Assembly: GCF_003939025.1 (NCBI RefSeq)
Contig: NZ_RQIH01000007.1
Location: 62,001 to 126,000, forward strand
DNA from: Rhizobium sophoriradicis
GTDB taxonomy: Bacteria > Pseudomonadota > Alphaproteobacteria > Rhizobiales > Rhizobiaceae
DNA: 64,000 nt
Direction of reading: 5' to 3'
Shown here: in pieces, positions 1 to 8,879 of the stretch
How positions within the stretch are numbered: position 1 is the first letter of the stretch
Layout: every line of letters begins with the position of its first letter
Notes under the pieces: model-generated
Told to the model about the DNA's origin: nothing
The model's input: only the letters and a program-made list of their open reading frames with translations
Database searches by the model: none
Position numbers and translations under genes: made by a program

Positions 1-1095
1 GACACGATGAAGGCTGCCAAGCTCAAGGCCGACGTCGCGTTTGAATTCTTCTCGCTGCTCGGCGCGCCCTATTACTGCTTCCACGACGCCGACGTGCGCC
101 CTGAAGGCAAGAATTTTGCCGAAAACACCAGAAACCTCAACGAGATCGTCGATTATTTCGCCGAGAAGCAGGCTGCGACCGGCACCAAGCTGCTCTGGGG
201 TACGGCCAACCTGTTCTCCAACCGGCGCTATATGTCGGGTGCGGCGACCAACCCGGATCCCGATGTCTTTGCTTTCGCAGCCGCGACGGTCAAGACCTGC
301 ATCGACGCCACGCAGAAGCTCGGCGGCGAGAACTACGTGCTCTGGGGCGGCCGCGAAGGTTACGAGACGCTGCTCAATACCGATCTCAAGCGCGAGCTCG
401 ACCAGCTCGGCCGCTTCCTCAACCTCGTCGTCGAGTACAAGCACAAGATCGGCTTCAAGGGCACGATCCTGATCGAGCCGAAGCCGCAGGAGCCGACCAA
501 GCACCAGTATGACTATGACGTCGCGACCGTTTACGGCTTCCTCAAGAAGCACGGCCTTGAAAACGAGGTGAAGGTCAATATCGAGCAGGGGCATGCGATC
601 CTCGCCGGCCACTCTTTCGAACATGAGCTGGCGCTCGCCAATGCGCTCGGTATCTTCGGCTCGATCGACATGAACCGCAACGACTACCAGTCCGGCTGGG
701 ACACCGACCAGTTCCCGAACAATGTTCCGGAAATGGCGCTTGCCTATTACCACGTTCTGGCCGGCGGCGGCTTCAAGACCGGCGGCACCAACTTCGACGC
801 CAAGCTGCGCCGCCAGTCGCTCGATCCTGCGGACCTTTTGATCGGCCATATCGGCGGCATGGATTGCTGCGCCCGCGGCCTGAAGGCCGCCGCCAAGATG
901 ATCGAGGACAAGGCCCTGTCGCAGCCGCTCGCCGATCGTTATGCCGGCTGGGAAACGGCCGAGGCGCAGAAGCTCTTCCGCGGCGAATACTCGCTGGATG
1001 AGATCAACAACTGGGTCGAGACCAAGGACGTCAACCCGCAGCCGAGATCCGGCAAGCAGGAACTGCTCGAAAACGTCGTCAACCGTTACGTCTGA
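1..1095 (+). CDS. xylA: Xylose isomerase, 5'-truncated by the window edge
   Basis: Xylose isomerase interconverts D-xylose and D-xylulose in the cytoplasm, the first step of xylose use. The frame is already open at base 1 and gives 364 residues; the family is about 436 residues, so roughly the first 70 are outside the window. The ATG at 7 is internal, because the residues after it match mid-protein sequence ([19 protein letters not shown]). Family motifs are present: [16 protein letters not shown] with metal-ligand acidic residues, the [17 protein letters not shown] segment, and [17 protein letters not shown]. It converges on the LacI regulator at 1147-2178, 51 bp away. A xylB kinase may lie upstream but is not visible. 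The identification is secure. Confidence 0.96.
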   Translation, partial: DTMKAAKLKADVAFEFFSLLGAPYYCFHDADVRPEGKNFAENTRNLNEIVDYFAEKQAATGTKLLWGTANLFSNRRYMSGAATNPDPDVFAFAAATVKTCIDATQKLGGENYVLWGGREGYETLLNTDLKRELDQLGRFLNLVVEYKHKIGFKGTILIEPKPQEPTKHQYDYDVATVYGFLKKHGLENEVKVNIEQGHAILAGHSFEHELALANALGIFGSIDMNRNDYQSGWDTDQFPNNVPEMALAYYHVLAGGGFKTGGTNFDAKLRRQSLDPADLLIGHIGGMDCCARGLKAAAKMIEDKALSQPLADRYAGWETAEAQKLFRGEYSLDEINNWVETKDVNPQPRSGKQELLENVVNRYV

Positions 1096-1102
1096 TGGCA
1101 GA

Positions 1103-1137
1103 CGCCGGCGGCCATCGGTCGCCGGCGCTACCTTTTT
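1103..1137 (+). terminator. Hairpin terminator after xylA
   Basis: The 8-base arm CGCCGGCG at 1103-1110 is repeated at 1120-1127. The arm is self-complementary, so the two copies pair as a GC-rich stem with a 9-nt loop. Five T residues follow at 1133-1137. It sits between the convergent xylA and LacI genes. Confidence 0.6.
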
Positions 1138-1146
1138 CGGTTGGCG

Positions 1147-2178
1147 TCAGCGTTTCAACCAATTGCGCGACGGCGCGGAGACGGAGTTTCGAACCACCAG
1201 ATCCGGCCGCAGCAGGATTTCCGTCTCGGCCGGCCGACCATCGGACAAGAGCTCCAACAGCAGCGCCATCGCCTGTTTGCCGATCGCCGTTCGCGGCTGG
1301 CGGATCGTCGTCAGCGACGGGGATATGAAGACGGCCTGCGGCACGTCGTCGAAACCGGTCACCGAGAAATCGCGCGGAATGTCGTAGCCTCGCGCGCCGA
1401 GCCCGATCATCACGCCGATTGCCGTCTGATCGTTCACGCACATGAAGGCGGTCGGGAGCGTGTCGCGCATGAAGAGCTGTTCGACCGCATGCCGGCCGCT
1501 TTCGATCGTGCCGTCGCCTTCCAGCACGATCCTGAGATCCGGCGGGACGCCGGCGGCGTCGAGGCCGGCATCGTAACCCATGCGGCGCCTGACATAGGCA
1601 AGCCGGGTGCGCGAATCGCCGATGAAGGCGATCTTGCGATGGCCTTCGGCCAGCAGCAGATCCACCGCCTTTCGCGCGCCTTCGGTATCGTCGACGCCGA
1701 CATAGGGAATGCCGCCGTTGAAGACGGGTTCGAAAACGCCGACGCTCGGCGGCAGCCGCGCGGTCATGGTCTGATGGCCGAAGGGCAGGATGCCGGTGAA
1801 AAGGATCAGCCCGGCCGCCTGGTTGGAGTTGAAGAATTTCAGATACTCCAGGCCGCGCTGGGCGTCGTTCTGCGTGTGGCCGATCAGGACGCCGTAACCG
1901 TGCGCCCGCGCCTCGTTCTCCAGGCCGACGAGGATATTGGAGAAATTGGGGTCGCCGATGTCGGGCGCCACCACGAGGATCATATTGGAGCGACCGAGCC
2001 TCAGGCTGCGCGCCATGGCATTGGTGGTGTAGCCGGTGACGGCGATTGCCTGGTTGACCTTGAGCCGTGTGGAGTTGGCGACCTTCTCCGGCGTGTGGAT
2101 CGCCCGCGAAACCGTTGCGATGGAGACTTCGGCGATCCGGGCGACGTCTTCGATTGTTGCGGGTGTGGAATTCGACAC
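1147..2178 (-). CDS. LacI-family sugar regulator
   Basis: A DNA-binding repressor of 343 residues in the GalR/LacI family. The helix-turn-helix begins almost at the N-terminus (TIEDVARIAEVSIATVSRAI) and is followed by the hinge helix NAMARSLRLGRSN and a periplasmic-binding-like sensor domain ending around residue 340. I chose the GTG at 2178 because AAGG lies 9 nt upstream and it puts the helix-turn-helix at the usual place; the longer frame would need a TTG at 2250. It is divergent from the ABC transporter at 2448, and two perfect operator palindromes lie between them, so it probably represses the transporter and itself. The inducer is unknown. Xylose or a related sugar is suggested by xylA next door. 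Confidence 0.88.
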   Translation of the reverse strand: MSNSTPATIEDVARIAEVSIATVSRAIHTPEKVANSTRLKVNQAIAVTGYTTNAMARSLRLGRSNMILVVAPDIGDPNFSNILVGLENEARAHGYGVLIGHTQNDAQRGLEYLKFFNSNQAAGLILFTGILPFGHQTMTARLPPSVGVFEPVFNGGIPYVGVDDTEGARKAVDLLLAEGHRKIAFIGDSRTRLAYVRRRMGYDAGLDAAGVPPDLRIVLEGDGTIESGRHAVEQLFMRDTLPTAFMCVNDQTAIGVMIGLGARGYDIPRDFSVTGFDDVPQAVFISPSLTTIRQPRTAIGKQAMALLLELLSDGRPAETEILLRPDLVVRNSVSAPSRNWLKR

Positions 2179-2271
2179 TGAGCTCTGCCTTGGGGCTGTC
2201 TTCGCCGCGACACTACACAGACTTGTCGAGAGGTCAAAGGCAGGCTTCAACGGATCTGTGCTAATCCACGA

Positions 2272-2285
2272 TGTAAACCTTTACA
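2272..2285. promoter_or_regulatory. LacI-type operator, copy 1
   Basis: TGTAAACCTTTACA is a TGTAAA/TTTACA inverted repeat around a 2-bp centre, extended to ATGTAAA...TTTACAT at 2271-2286. It lies in the divergent region between the LacI regulator and the sugar ABC transporter. Confidence 0.75.
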
Positions 2286-2292
2286 TGGATGA

Positions 2293-2306
2293 TGTAAAGG
2301 TTTACA
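2293..2306. promoter_or_regulatory. LacI-type operator, copy 2
   Basis: TGTAAAGGTTTACA is the exact reverse complement of copy 1. The centres of the two sites are 21 bp apart, two helical turns, so two dimers would bind the same DNA face. The most likely ligand is the adjacent LacI-family protein. Confidence 0.75.
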
Positions 2307-2447
2307 TAAGGTTCAAAGCGGACGGGAGCCGCCAGCGCAAACGCCGGAAAAGCGAAAGCTGTTTTCAGAAACGGAATCTGCGCTAGTTCAAAGTGATGGA
2401 GCGTTGCCGGTGCATTGCCAATTGCAAAGCGCTCTGGGGGAGGCATG

Positions 2448-3974
2448 ATGACCGTGGAAATCGCCGACACCGCACCCGTGGTGCTGTCCGCCAGGCGCAT
2501 ATGCAAATCTTTCAGCGGCGTGCAGGTCCTGTTCAGCGTGAACTTCGATCTCCGCGCCGGCGAGATCCATGCCCTCATGGGTGAGAACGGTGCCGGCAAG
2601 TCCACCCTTGTCAAGGTGTTGTCGGGCTTCGAGCAGCCGAGTTCCGGTGAAATCCTGCTCGACGGCAAGCCTGTCGTGCTGCCGCCCAATGGCGCGGCGG
2701 AGGCGCTCGGCATTGTCATCATCCACCAGGAATTCAATCTTGCCGAACACCTGACCGTGACGGAGAGCCTCTTTCTCGGGCGTGAGGTGACGCGTTTCGG
2801 CGTGCTCGACCGCAAATACATGCGGTCGGAAACGCGCAAGGTCCTCGATGTGCTCGGCTCGCATGTCGACGAAAATGCGCTGATCAGCACGCTTTCCATC
2901 GCCGACAAGCAGATGGTCGAGATCGCCAAGGCAATCAGCCGCGACGCGCGTGTCGTGTTCATGGACGAACCGACGGCCGTGCTGTCGCGGGAAGAGACGA
3001 ATATGCTCTTCAAGCAGGTCCGCAAGCTGCGCGACCAGGGCACCAGCTTCGTCTTCGTCTCCCACAAGCTCGACGAAGTGATGGAATTGACCGATCGGGT
3101 GACGGTGCTGCGCGACGGCCAGTGGGTCAAGACGTCACCGACATCAATCCTCGACGGGGAATCGATTGCGCAGCTGATGGTCGGCCGCGAGCTTTCCAGC
3201 CTCTATCCCGCCAAAGTCGAGCCGGATGTCGACGAGGAAATCGTCTTGAGCGTCTCCTCGGTGTCGACTGGTTATGTCAGGGATGCGAGCTTTGAGGTGC
3301 GCAAGGGCGAGATTATCGGCTTTTCCGGGATGATCGGCTCCGGCCGCACCGAATTGATGGAGGCGATCGCCGGCCTGCGAACCCGCCTTGAGGGGGAAGT
3401 GGTCATCAAGGGGCAAAACGTTCCCTCCGGTGATGTGCATGCGGCCAACCGCTGCGGGCTTGCCTACATGACCAAGGACCGCAAGTCGAAGGGCTTGCTG
3501 CTGCGCTCCGGCATGATGACCAATCTAACGCTGCAATCGCTCGGAAGGCATTCTCGCCACGGTTATCTCAGCCCCGGCAGTGAAGCGGCTGCGCTGGCGA
3601 CGGCCAAGCGCCGCTTCGACATCAGGGTTCGCGACGGCAATATCATTGCCGGCCGCATGTCCGGCGGGAACCAGCAGAAGCTGCTCTTGGCGAAGGTCAT
3701 GGAGACCGAGCCTGACATCATCATCATCGACGAGCCGACCCGCGGCATCGACGTCGGCACCAAGCAGCAGATCTATCATTTCATCTCGGCGCTCGCCCGC
3801 GACGGCCGATCGATCATCGTCGTTTCCTCGGAAATGCCCGAGGTCATCGGACTCTGCACCCGGGTGGTGGTGATGCGCGAGGGACATATCGTCGGCGTGC
3901 TCGAGGGAGACGAGATTTCCGAGCAGGAGATCATGCGCTACGCCGCCGGGCTCAAGAAGAAGGCGGCGGCCTAA
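2448..3974 (+). CDS. Sugar ABC transporter ATPase, RbsA/XylG-like, two fused domains
   Basis: The ATP-hydrolysing subunit of a carbohydrate ABC importer, 508 residues, with two nucleotide-binding domains as usual for RbsA/XylG/AraG. The first domain has Walker A GENGAGKST at residues 45-53, Walker B FMDEP near 171-175 and a signature-like LSIADKQ. The second has the degenerate Walker A GMIGSGRTE typical of this class and signature MSGGNQQK at 404-411. Of the two adjacent ATGs (2445 and 2448), the second has the better spacing from GGGAGG at 2438-2443. It heads a plus-strand run with the permease at 4106 and binding protein at 5202. The paired operators at 2272-2306 lie just upstream. Substrate is not readable from sequence; a pentose or other monosaccharide is inferred. 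Confidence 0.93.
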   Translation: MTVEIADTAPVVLSARRICKSFSGVQVLFSVNFDLRAGEIHALMGENGAGKSTLVKVLSGFEQPSSGEILLDGKPVVLPPNGAAEALGIVIIHQEFNLAEHLTVTESLFLGREVTRFGVLDRKYMRSETRKVLDVLGSHVDENALISTLSIADKQMVEIAKAISRDARVVFMDEPTAVLSREETNMLFKQVRKLRDQGTSFVFVSHKLDEVMELTDRVTVLRDGQWVKTSPTSILDGESIAQLMVGRELSSLYPAKVEPDVDEEIVLSVSSVSTGYVRDASFEVRKGEIIGFSGMIGSGRTELMEAIAGLRTRLEGEVVIKGQNVPSGDVHAANRCGLAYMTKDRKSKGLLLRSGMMTNLTLQSLGRHSRHGYLSPGSEAAALATAKRRFDIRVRDGNIIAGRMSGGNQQKLLLAKVMETEPDIIIIDEPTRGIDVGTKQQIYHFISALARDGRSIIVVSSEMPEVIGLCTRVVVMREGHIVGVLEGDEISEQEIMRYAAGLKKKAAA

Positions 3975-4105
3975 ATGCATGTCGCCCAACAGCATGCCGC
4001 GGGTTCGGAAGACGACAGCAGAGAATAAAGAGCTGAGAGCGGGCGGGACTTTGCCGACGCGGACAATAGATAAATGCCCAGGCAGTCTGGGACGGGAGGT
4101 TGGTT

Positions 4106-5116
4106 TTGGACATGAGTGTTAACGAGGAGACCAGGGAAATCCGGCGCAGGTCCTGGCGTGACGTTGATCTGCGCGCAGTTGCACCCTTTGCCGCTTTGGC
4201 CTTGCTTCTCATCGTCGGCGCGCTGGTCAATCCGAATTTCATCGGCATCACCAATCTTGCCAACGTCGCGACACGCTGCGCTTTCATCGCCATTATCGCT
4301 GTCGGCGCGACCTTCGTGATCTCGGCCGGAGATCTCGATCTTTCCGTCGGCGCGATGGTGGCCTTTGTCGCCAGTCTAATGATCCTGCTGATCAATTCGG
4401 GCGTCATTGCCGATCCGGTGCTGATGCTGACCGCGGCTGTGCTCTTCACAGTCATTGCGGGTGCTCTTTGCGGCCTCGCCAACGGGCTCATCACCACCGT
4501 CGGCAAAATCGAACCTTTCATCGCCACGCTCGGCACCATGGGCATTTATCGCGGCCTGACCACCTGGCTGTCGCAGGGCGGCGCGATCACGCTGCGCTCG
4601 AGCGACATCCAGACGCTCTACCGGCCGGCCTATTTCGGCAATATTCTCGGTCTTCCGGTTCCGATCGTGGTGATCCTCGTCGTGACCGCGATTGCGGCCT
4701 TTATCCTGTATCGCACGCGTTACGGCCGCCATGTCGTCGCTGTCGGTTCGAACAGTGACGTCGCGCGCTATTCGGGCATCGCGGTCAATCGCGTGCGCAC
4801 CATTGCCTTTGTCATCCAGGGCCTCTGCGTGGCGATCGCCGTGCTGCTCTATGTGCCGCGTCTCGGCTCCACCTCGGCAACGACCGGCATTCTGTGGGAG
4901 CTGCAGGCCATTACCGCCGTCGTCGTCGGCGGCACGGCCCTCAAGGGTGGCGCCGGCCGCGTCTGGGGCACGATTTGCGGCGCCTTCATTCTCGAACTCG
5001 TCGGCAACATCATGCTGCTCTCGAACTTCATCAGCGAGTATCTGATCGGCGCGATCCAGGGTGCGATCATCATCATCGCCATGCTGGTGCAGCGGTCGCT
5101 GGTGCGCAAATCGTAA
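4106..5116 (+). CDS. Sugar ABC transporter permease, RbsC/XylH-like
   Basis: The inner-membrane channel subunit of the same importer, about 336 residues, with eight to ten hydrophobic segments beginning near residue 25 and the conserved family stretch SAGDLDLSVGAMVAF. Start choice is uncertain: TTG at 4106 lies 6 nt after GGGAGG (4094-4099), whereas ATG at 4112 lies 12 nt after it. The TTG is used here, and the ATG would remove two residues. The gene follows the ATPase after a 131-bp gap and precedes the binding protein by 85 bp, the normal gene set for the family. A short gap of this size could hold a weak processing site, but nothing clear is visible. Confidence 0.92.
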   Translation: MDMSVNEETREIRRRSWRDVDLRAVAPFAALALLLIVGALVNPNFIGITNLANVATRCAFIAIIAVGATFVISAGDLDLSVGAMVAFVASLMILLINSGVIADPVLMLTAAVLFTVIAGALCGLANGLITTVGKIEPFIATLGTMGIYRGLTTWLSQGGAITLRSSDIQTLYRPAYFGNILGLPVPIVVILVVTAIAAFILYRTRYGRHVVAVGSNSDVARYSGIAVNRVRTIAFVIQGLCVAIAVLLYVPRLGSTSATTGILWELQAITAVVVGGTALKGGAGRVWGTICGAFILELVGNIMLLSNFISEYLIGAIQGAIIIIAMLVQRSLVRKS

Positions 5117-5201
5117 AGCAGGCGGTTCTCGGATTGGCCGGGCTTTACAGGGCACCCGGCTCGGATTGGAAAAGTCCCTGATATTTTTGGGAGGAAATAG
5201 C

Positions 5202-6149
5202 ATGCGCAAGCTCATGTTGGGTCTGGCGGTTGCGGGGGTGGCTTTTGCCGGCGCAGCCTACGCCCAGGACAAGAACTACACGATCGGCGTATCCATTCCG
5301 GCGGCCGATCACGGCTGGACTTCCGGGGTCGTGTTCCATGCCGAGCGTATTGCCAAGAAGCTGATGGCCGAACATCCGGGTCTGAACGTCATCGTCAAGA
5401 CTTCGCCGGATGCTGCGACGCAGGCCAATGCCGTGCAGGACCTCGATACGCAGGGCATCGATGCGCTCGTCATCCTGCCCTCGGATCCGGATCCGCTCGT
5501 CAACGCCATCAAGGAAGTCAAGGACAAGGGCAAGTTCGTGGCGCTGGTCGACCGTGCACCGTCGAACAACGACAACTCCGTACGCGACCTCTATGTCGCC
5601 GGCAACAATCCGGCGCTCGGCGAAGTCGCCGGCAAATACATTGCCGAAAAAACCCCGGAGGCTGAAGTCGTCGTCATCCGCGGCCTGCCGATCCCCATCG
5701 ACCAGCAGCGCCAGGACGGTTTCGACAAGGGCATCGCCGGCTCGAAGGTCAAGGTTCTTGATCGCCAGTACGGCAACTGGAACCGCGACGACGCCTTCAA
5801 GGTCATGCAGGACTATCTGACCAAGTACCCGAAAATCGATGTCGTATGGTGCCAGGACGACGACATGGCCGTCGGCGTTCTTCAGGCGATCGAGCAGGCC
5901 AAGCGCACCGACATCCAGTATGTCGTCGCCGGTGCCGGTTCCAAGGACATGATCAAGAAGGTCATGGACGGCGACAAGCTGATCCCGGTTGACGTTCTTT
6001 ATCCGCCGGCAATGGTCGGCACGGCGATGGAGCTGACGGCGGCTGCTCTCTACGACCAGGTTCCCGTCCACGGCAACTACATCCTCGACGCGACGCTCGT
6101 CACCAAGGAGAATGCCAAGGACTTCTACTTCCCGGATTCTCCGTTCTGA
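5202..6149 (+). CDS. Periplasmic sugar-binding protein of the ABC importer
   Basis: A type-1 periplasmic binding protein, 315 residues, with a cleavable signal peptide (residues about 1-22, ending AAYAQ). It would capture the sugar and deliver it to the permease at 4106. The mature protein begins DKNYTIGVSIPAADHGWT, the usual first strand of the ribose-binding fold. ATG at 5202 is chosen for GGGAGG 7 nt upstream and because it gives a clean signal peptide; the open frame extends upstream without merit. A clear terminator follows at 6168-6199, so the transporter genes end here as a transcription unit. In a three-gene importer operon the binding protein is often the most expressed product, and its Shine-Dalgarno is the strongest of the three. 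Confidence 0.94.
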   Translation: MRKLMLGLAVAGVAFAGAAYAQDKNYTIGVSIPAADHGWTSGVVFHAERIAKKLMAEHPGLNVIVKTSPDAATQANAVQDLDTQGIDALVILPSDPDPLVNAIKEVKDKGKFVALVDRAPSNNDNSVRDLYVAGNNPALGEVAGKYIAEKTPEAEVVVIRGLPIPIDQQRQDGFDKGIAGSKVKVLDRQYGNWNRDDAFKVMQDYLTKYPKIDVVWCQDDDMAVGVLQAIEQAKRTDIQYVVAGAGSKDMIKKVMDGDKLIPVDVLYPPAMVGTAMELTAAALYDQVPVHGNYILDATLVTKENAKDFYFPDSPF

Positions 6150-6167
6150 TTGATCCGCTATGCAAGC

Positions 6168-6199
6168 GCGCCCATTCGTAAGGATGGGCGCATTTTTTT
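6168..6199 (+). terminator. Rho-independent terminator after the ABC transporter genes
   Basis: GCGCCCAT at 6168-6175 pairs with ATGGGCGC at 6184-6191 around an 8-nt loop, and seven T residues follow at 6193-6199. It separates the transporter from the isomerase gene at 6398. Confidence 0.88.
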
Positions 6200-6359
6200 G
6201 CCGTCGTTTTGGCGAGCAGGCGAAAATGCTGCACGTACCTCTTGCCCGCCAATGCCCATCATGGTTAGTTCGCAGCCATACACCATCCGGCTCTGCGCCA
6301 AATACGACAGCAAGCAAGGAAGCGCCTTGCTCCCGCAAAATTGCGTGCTACAAGTTATC

Positions 6360-6371
6360 AGAAACGTTTAC
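6360..6371. promoter_or_regulatory. Possible third LacI-type operator before the isomerase gene
   Basis: AGAAACGTTTAC matches the GTAAA-NN-TTTAC core of the operators at 2272-2306 in the right half and in the AAA of the left half (10 of 12 positions to an ideal site). It lies 26 bp before the ATG at 6398, after the terminator, so the isomerase may have its own promoter under the same repressor. Confidence 0.4.
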
Positions 6372-6397
6372 GGTCGATGTTCAGGGAGGAATCTGAC

Positions 6398-7450
6398 ATG
6401 AAGACGATCAAGGGCCCCGGCCTTTTCCTTGGCCAGTTCGCGGGCGATGCAGCGCCTTTCAATTCGTGGGACGCAATCACCAAATGGGCAGCCGATATCG
6501 GCTACAAGGGCGTTCAGGTGCCGACCTGGGCGAGCCAGCTGATCGATCTGAAGAAGGCTGCGACATCCAAGGATTATTGCGACGAGTTCGCCGGCAAGGC
6601 CCGTGAAAACGGCATCGAGATCACCGAACTTTCCACACATCTGCAGGGCCAGCTCGTTGCCGTTCACCCGGCCTATGACGAAGCATTCGATGGTTTCGCA
6701 GCGCCCGAAGTGCGGGGCAATCCGAAGGCCCGCCAGGAATGGGCGGTCGAGCAGGTCAAGATGGCGCTGACCGCGTCGAAGAATCTCGGCCTCAAGGCGC
6801 ATGCGACCTTCTCCGGCGCGCTGGCCTGGCCGTTCATCTATCCCTGGCCGCAGCGTCCCGCCGGTCTGGTCGAGACCGCCTTCGACGAGCTTGCCCGCCG
6901 CTGGACGCCGATCCTCAACCATGCCGATGAAAACGGCATCGACGTATGCTACGAGATCCATCCGGGTGAAGACCTACATGACGGCATCACCTTCGAGATG
7001 TTCCTGGAGCGGGTGAAGAACCACCCGCGCGCCAACATGCTCTACGACCCCTCACATTACGTCCTGCAGTGCCTCGATTATCTCGAGAACATCGACATCT
7101 ACAAGGACCGCATCAAGATGTTCCACGTCAAGGATGCGGAGTTCAATCCGACCGGGCGCCAGGGCGTTTATGGCGGCTATCAGGGCTGGGTGGAACGCGC
7201 CGGCCGCTTCCGTTCGCTCGGCGACGGCCAGGTCGATTTCGGCGCGGTCTTCTCGAAGATGACGGCCAATAATTTCGACGGCTGGGCCGTGGTCGAATGG
7301 GAATGCGCGCTGAAGCACCCGGAGGACGGCGCCCGCGAAGGCGCTGAATTCGTCGCCGCCCATATCATCCGCGTCACCGAAAAAGCCTTCGACGATTTTG
7401 CCGGCAGCGGTACGGATCAGGAGGCCAACCGGCGGATGCTGGGGCTCTGA
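6398..7450 (+). CDS. Sugar phosphate isomerase/epimerase family TIM-barrel protein
   Basis: A 350-residue member of the AP-endonuclease-2-like TIM-barrel superfamily (xylose isomerase-like). Members isomerise or epimerise sugars or cyclitols. Visible features are ELSTHLQGQL on an early strand, CYEIHPGEDLHDG and MLYDPSHYVLQ with acidic/His metal-ligand candidates, MFHVKDAEF, and a C-terminal AVVEWECALKHPEDG. ATG at 6398 has GGGAGGA at 6384-6390. It is followed by a Gfo/Idh/MocA oxidoreductase at 7651; this pairing is common in catabolic clusters for unusual sugars, cyclitols and keto-sugars. The exact substrate cannot be read from the sequence. The preceding terminator and possible operator suggest a separate promoter. 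Confidence 0.85.
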   Translation: MKTIKGPGLFLGQFAGDAAPFNSWDAITKWAADIGYKGVQVPTWASQLIDLKKAATSKDYCDEFAGKARENGIEITELSTHLQGQLVAVHPAYDEAFDGFAAPEVRGNPKARQEWAVEQVKMALTASKNLGLKAHATFSGALAWPFIYPWPQRPAGLVETAFDELARRWTPILNHADENGIDVCYEIHPGEDLHDGITFEMFLERVKNHPRANMLYDPSHYVLQCLDYLENIDIYKDRIKMFHVKDAEFNPTGRQGVYGGYQGWVERAGRFRSLGDGQVDFGAVFSKMTANNFDGWAVVEWECALKHPEDGAREGAEFVAAHIIRVTEKAFDDFAGSGTDQEANRRMLGL

Positions 7451-7473
7451 GACTTCGGGCATGCATGGAGGCT

Positions 7474-7615
7474 GCCCCTCACCCTAACCCTCTCCCCGTT
7501 CTGACGGGGAGAGGGGACTTGCCTTGCGAGACGTTAGCGAGGGATGGAGAGGTCGCGGCATATCCCCTTCTCCCCGTCAGAACGGGGAGAAGGTGGCGGC
7601 AGCCGGATGAGGGGC
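7474..7615. repeat. Rhizobial RIME-like mosaic palindromic element
   Basis: A 142-bp intergenic element with GCCCCTCA at 7474-7481 matched by its complement TGAGGGGC at 7608-7615. Inside are two perfect 12-bp hairpins: CCCTCTCCCCGT 7488-7499 with 7504-7515, and CCTTCTCCCCGT 7566-7577 with 7582-7593, each with a 4-nt loop. The cores of the two hairpins are reverse complements of each other. This matches what is known of Rhizobium intergenic mosaic elements. It separates the isomerase from the oxidoreductase gene. Confidence 0.8.
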
Positions 7616-7650
7616 GCATCCGCACAAGTTCAAATTTCAGGAGGACAAGA

Positions 7651-8838
7651 ATGGCAATCGAAGCATCATCGGAACAGACCCGCGAGCCGCGCATCCGGCT
7701 CGGCATGGTGGGCGGCGGCGCCGGCGCGTTCATCGGTGCGGTGCACCGGATCGCGGCGCGCATCGACGATCAATACGATCTCATTGCCGGCGCACTGTCG
7801 TCGACGCCTGAAAAGGCCGTTCAGTCCGGCCGCGACCTCGGCCTCGATCCGTCCAGGACCTATTCCAGCTACCGCGAGATGGCCATCCGCGAGGCGAAGC
7901 TGAAGAACGGCATCGAGGCGGTGGCGATCGTCACGCCGAACCATGTGCATTATGATGCGGCCAAGGAATTCCTGAAGCGCGGCATTCACGTCATTTGCGA
8001 CAAGCCGCTGACCTCGAACCTTGCCGATGCCAAGAAGCTGAAAAAGGTCGCCGACGAAAACGGCGCGCTGTTCATTCTGACGCATAATTACACCGGTTAT
8101 CCGATGGTCCGCCAGGCGCGCGAGATGATCGCGAACGGCGAACTCGGCGATATCAGAGTCGTCCAGGCCGAATATCCGCAGGACTGGCTGACCGAAGCGG
8201 TCGAGCAGACCGGCCAGAAGCAGGCCGCCTGGCGCACCGATCCGGCCCAGTCCGGCGTCGGCGGCTCCACAGGCGATATCGGCACCCATGCCTATAACCT
8301 GGCCTCGTTCATATCGGGCCTGGAACTCGACAGCCTGGCCGCCGATCTCGACAGCTTCGTGCCCGGCCGCCGGCTGGACGACAATGCGCATGTCATGCTG
8401 CGTTTCAAGGCGAAGGGCTCGGAGAAGCCGGCCAAGGGCATGCTCTGGTGCAGCCAGGTCGCACCCGGCCATGAGAACGGCCTGATGGTCCGCGTCTACG
8501 GCAGCAAGGGCGGCCTGGAATGGACGCAGAAGGATCCGAATTACCTCTGGTACACGCCCTTCGGTGAACCGAAGCGGCTGATCACCCGTGGCGGCGCCGG
8601 CGCCGGAGCTGCTGCCGGCCGGGTTACGCGCGTGCCGTCAGGGCATCCGGAAGGTTATCTCGAGGCCTTCGCGACGATCTATACGGAAGCCGCGCATGCG
8701 ATCAACGCCCGCAAGAAGGGCAAGGCGGTCGACAAGGCGGTAGTCTATCCCACAGTCGATGACGGCGTGAAGGGTGTCGCCTTCGTCGAAGCCTGTGTTG
8801 CCTCGTCGAAGAGAAACGGCGCCTGGGTCAAGCTCTGA
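7651..8838 (+). CDS. Gfo/Idh/MocA-family NAD(P)-dependent oxidoreductase
   Basis: A 395-residue dehydrogenase of the glucose-fructose oxidoreductase/inositol dehydrogenase family, cytoplasmic, expected to oxidise or reduce a sugar or cyclitol. The N-terminal Rossmann fold has GMVGGGAGAFIG (about residues 19-30); the second conserved block is ICDKPLTSNL with the catalytic-type lysine, followed by STGDIGTHAYNLASF with the family aspartate and histidine. ATG at 7651 has AGGAGG at 7639-7644. It lies downstream of the TIM-barrel isomerase, and the intervening palindromic repeat may act as an mRNA structure. The length is normal. It likely catalyses a step before or after the isomerase, but the substrate is unknown. 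Confidence 0.9.
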   Translation: MAIEASSEQTREPRIRLGMVGGGAGAFIGAVHRIAARIDDQYDLIAGALSSTPEKAVQSGRDLGLDPSRTYSSYREMAIREAKLKNGIEAVAIVTPNHVHYDAAKEFLKRGIHVICDKPLTSNLADAKKLKKVADENGALFILTHNYTGYPMVRQAREMIANGELGDIRVVQAEYPQDWLTEAVEQTGQKQAAWRTDPAQSGVGGSTGDIGTHAYNLASFISGLELDSLAADLDSFVPGRRLDDNAHVMLRFKAKGSEKPAKGMLWCSQVAPGHENGLMVRVYGSKGGLEWTQKDPNYLWYTPFGEPKRLITRGGAGAGAAAGRVTRVPSGHPEGYLEAFATIYTEAAHAINARKKGKAVDKAVVYPTVDDGVKGVAFVEACVASSKRNGAWVKL

Positions 8839-8879
8839 GGCTTGGCGATCCGCGTGAAATTGGCGGAGCCCGCGAAAAT

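Noticed and set aside
1141..2181. 346-residue open frame on the plus strand opposite the LacI gene
   Set aside because: It is the antisense shadow of a gene with a clear LacI sequence; the product has no recognisable domain.
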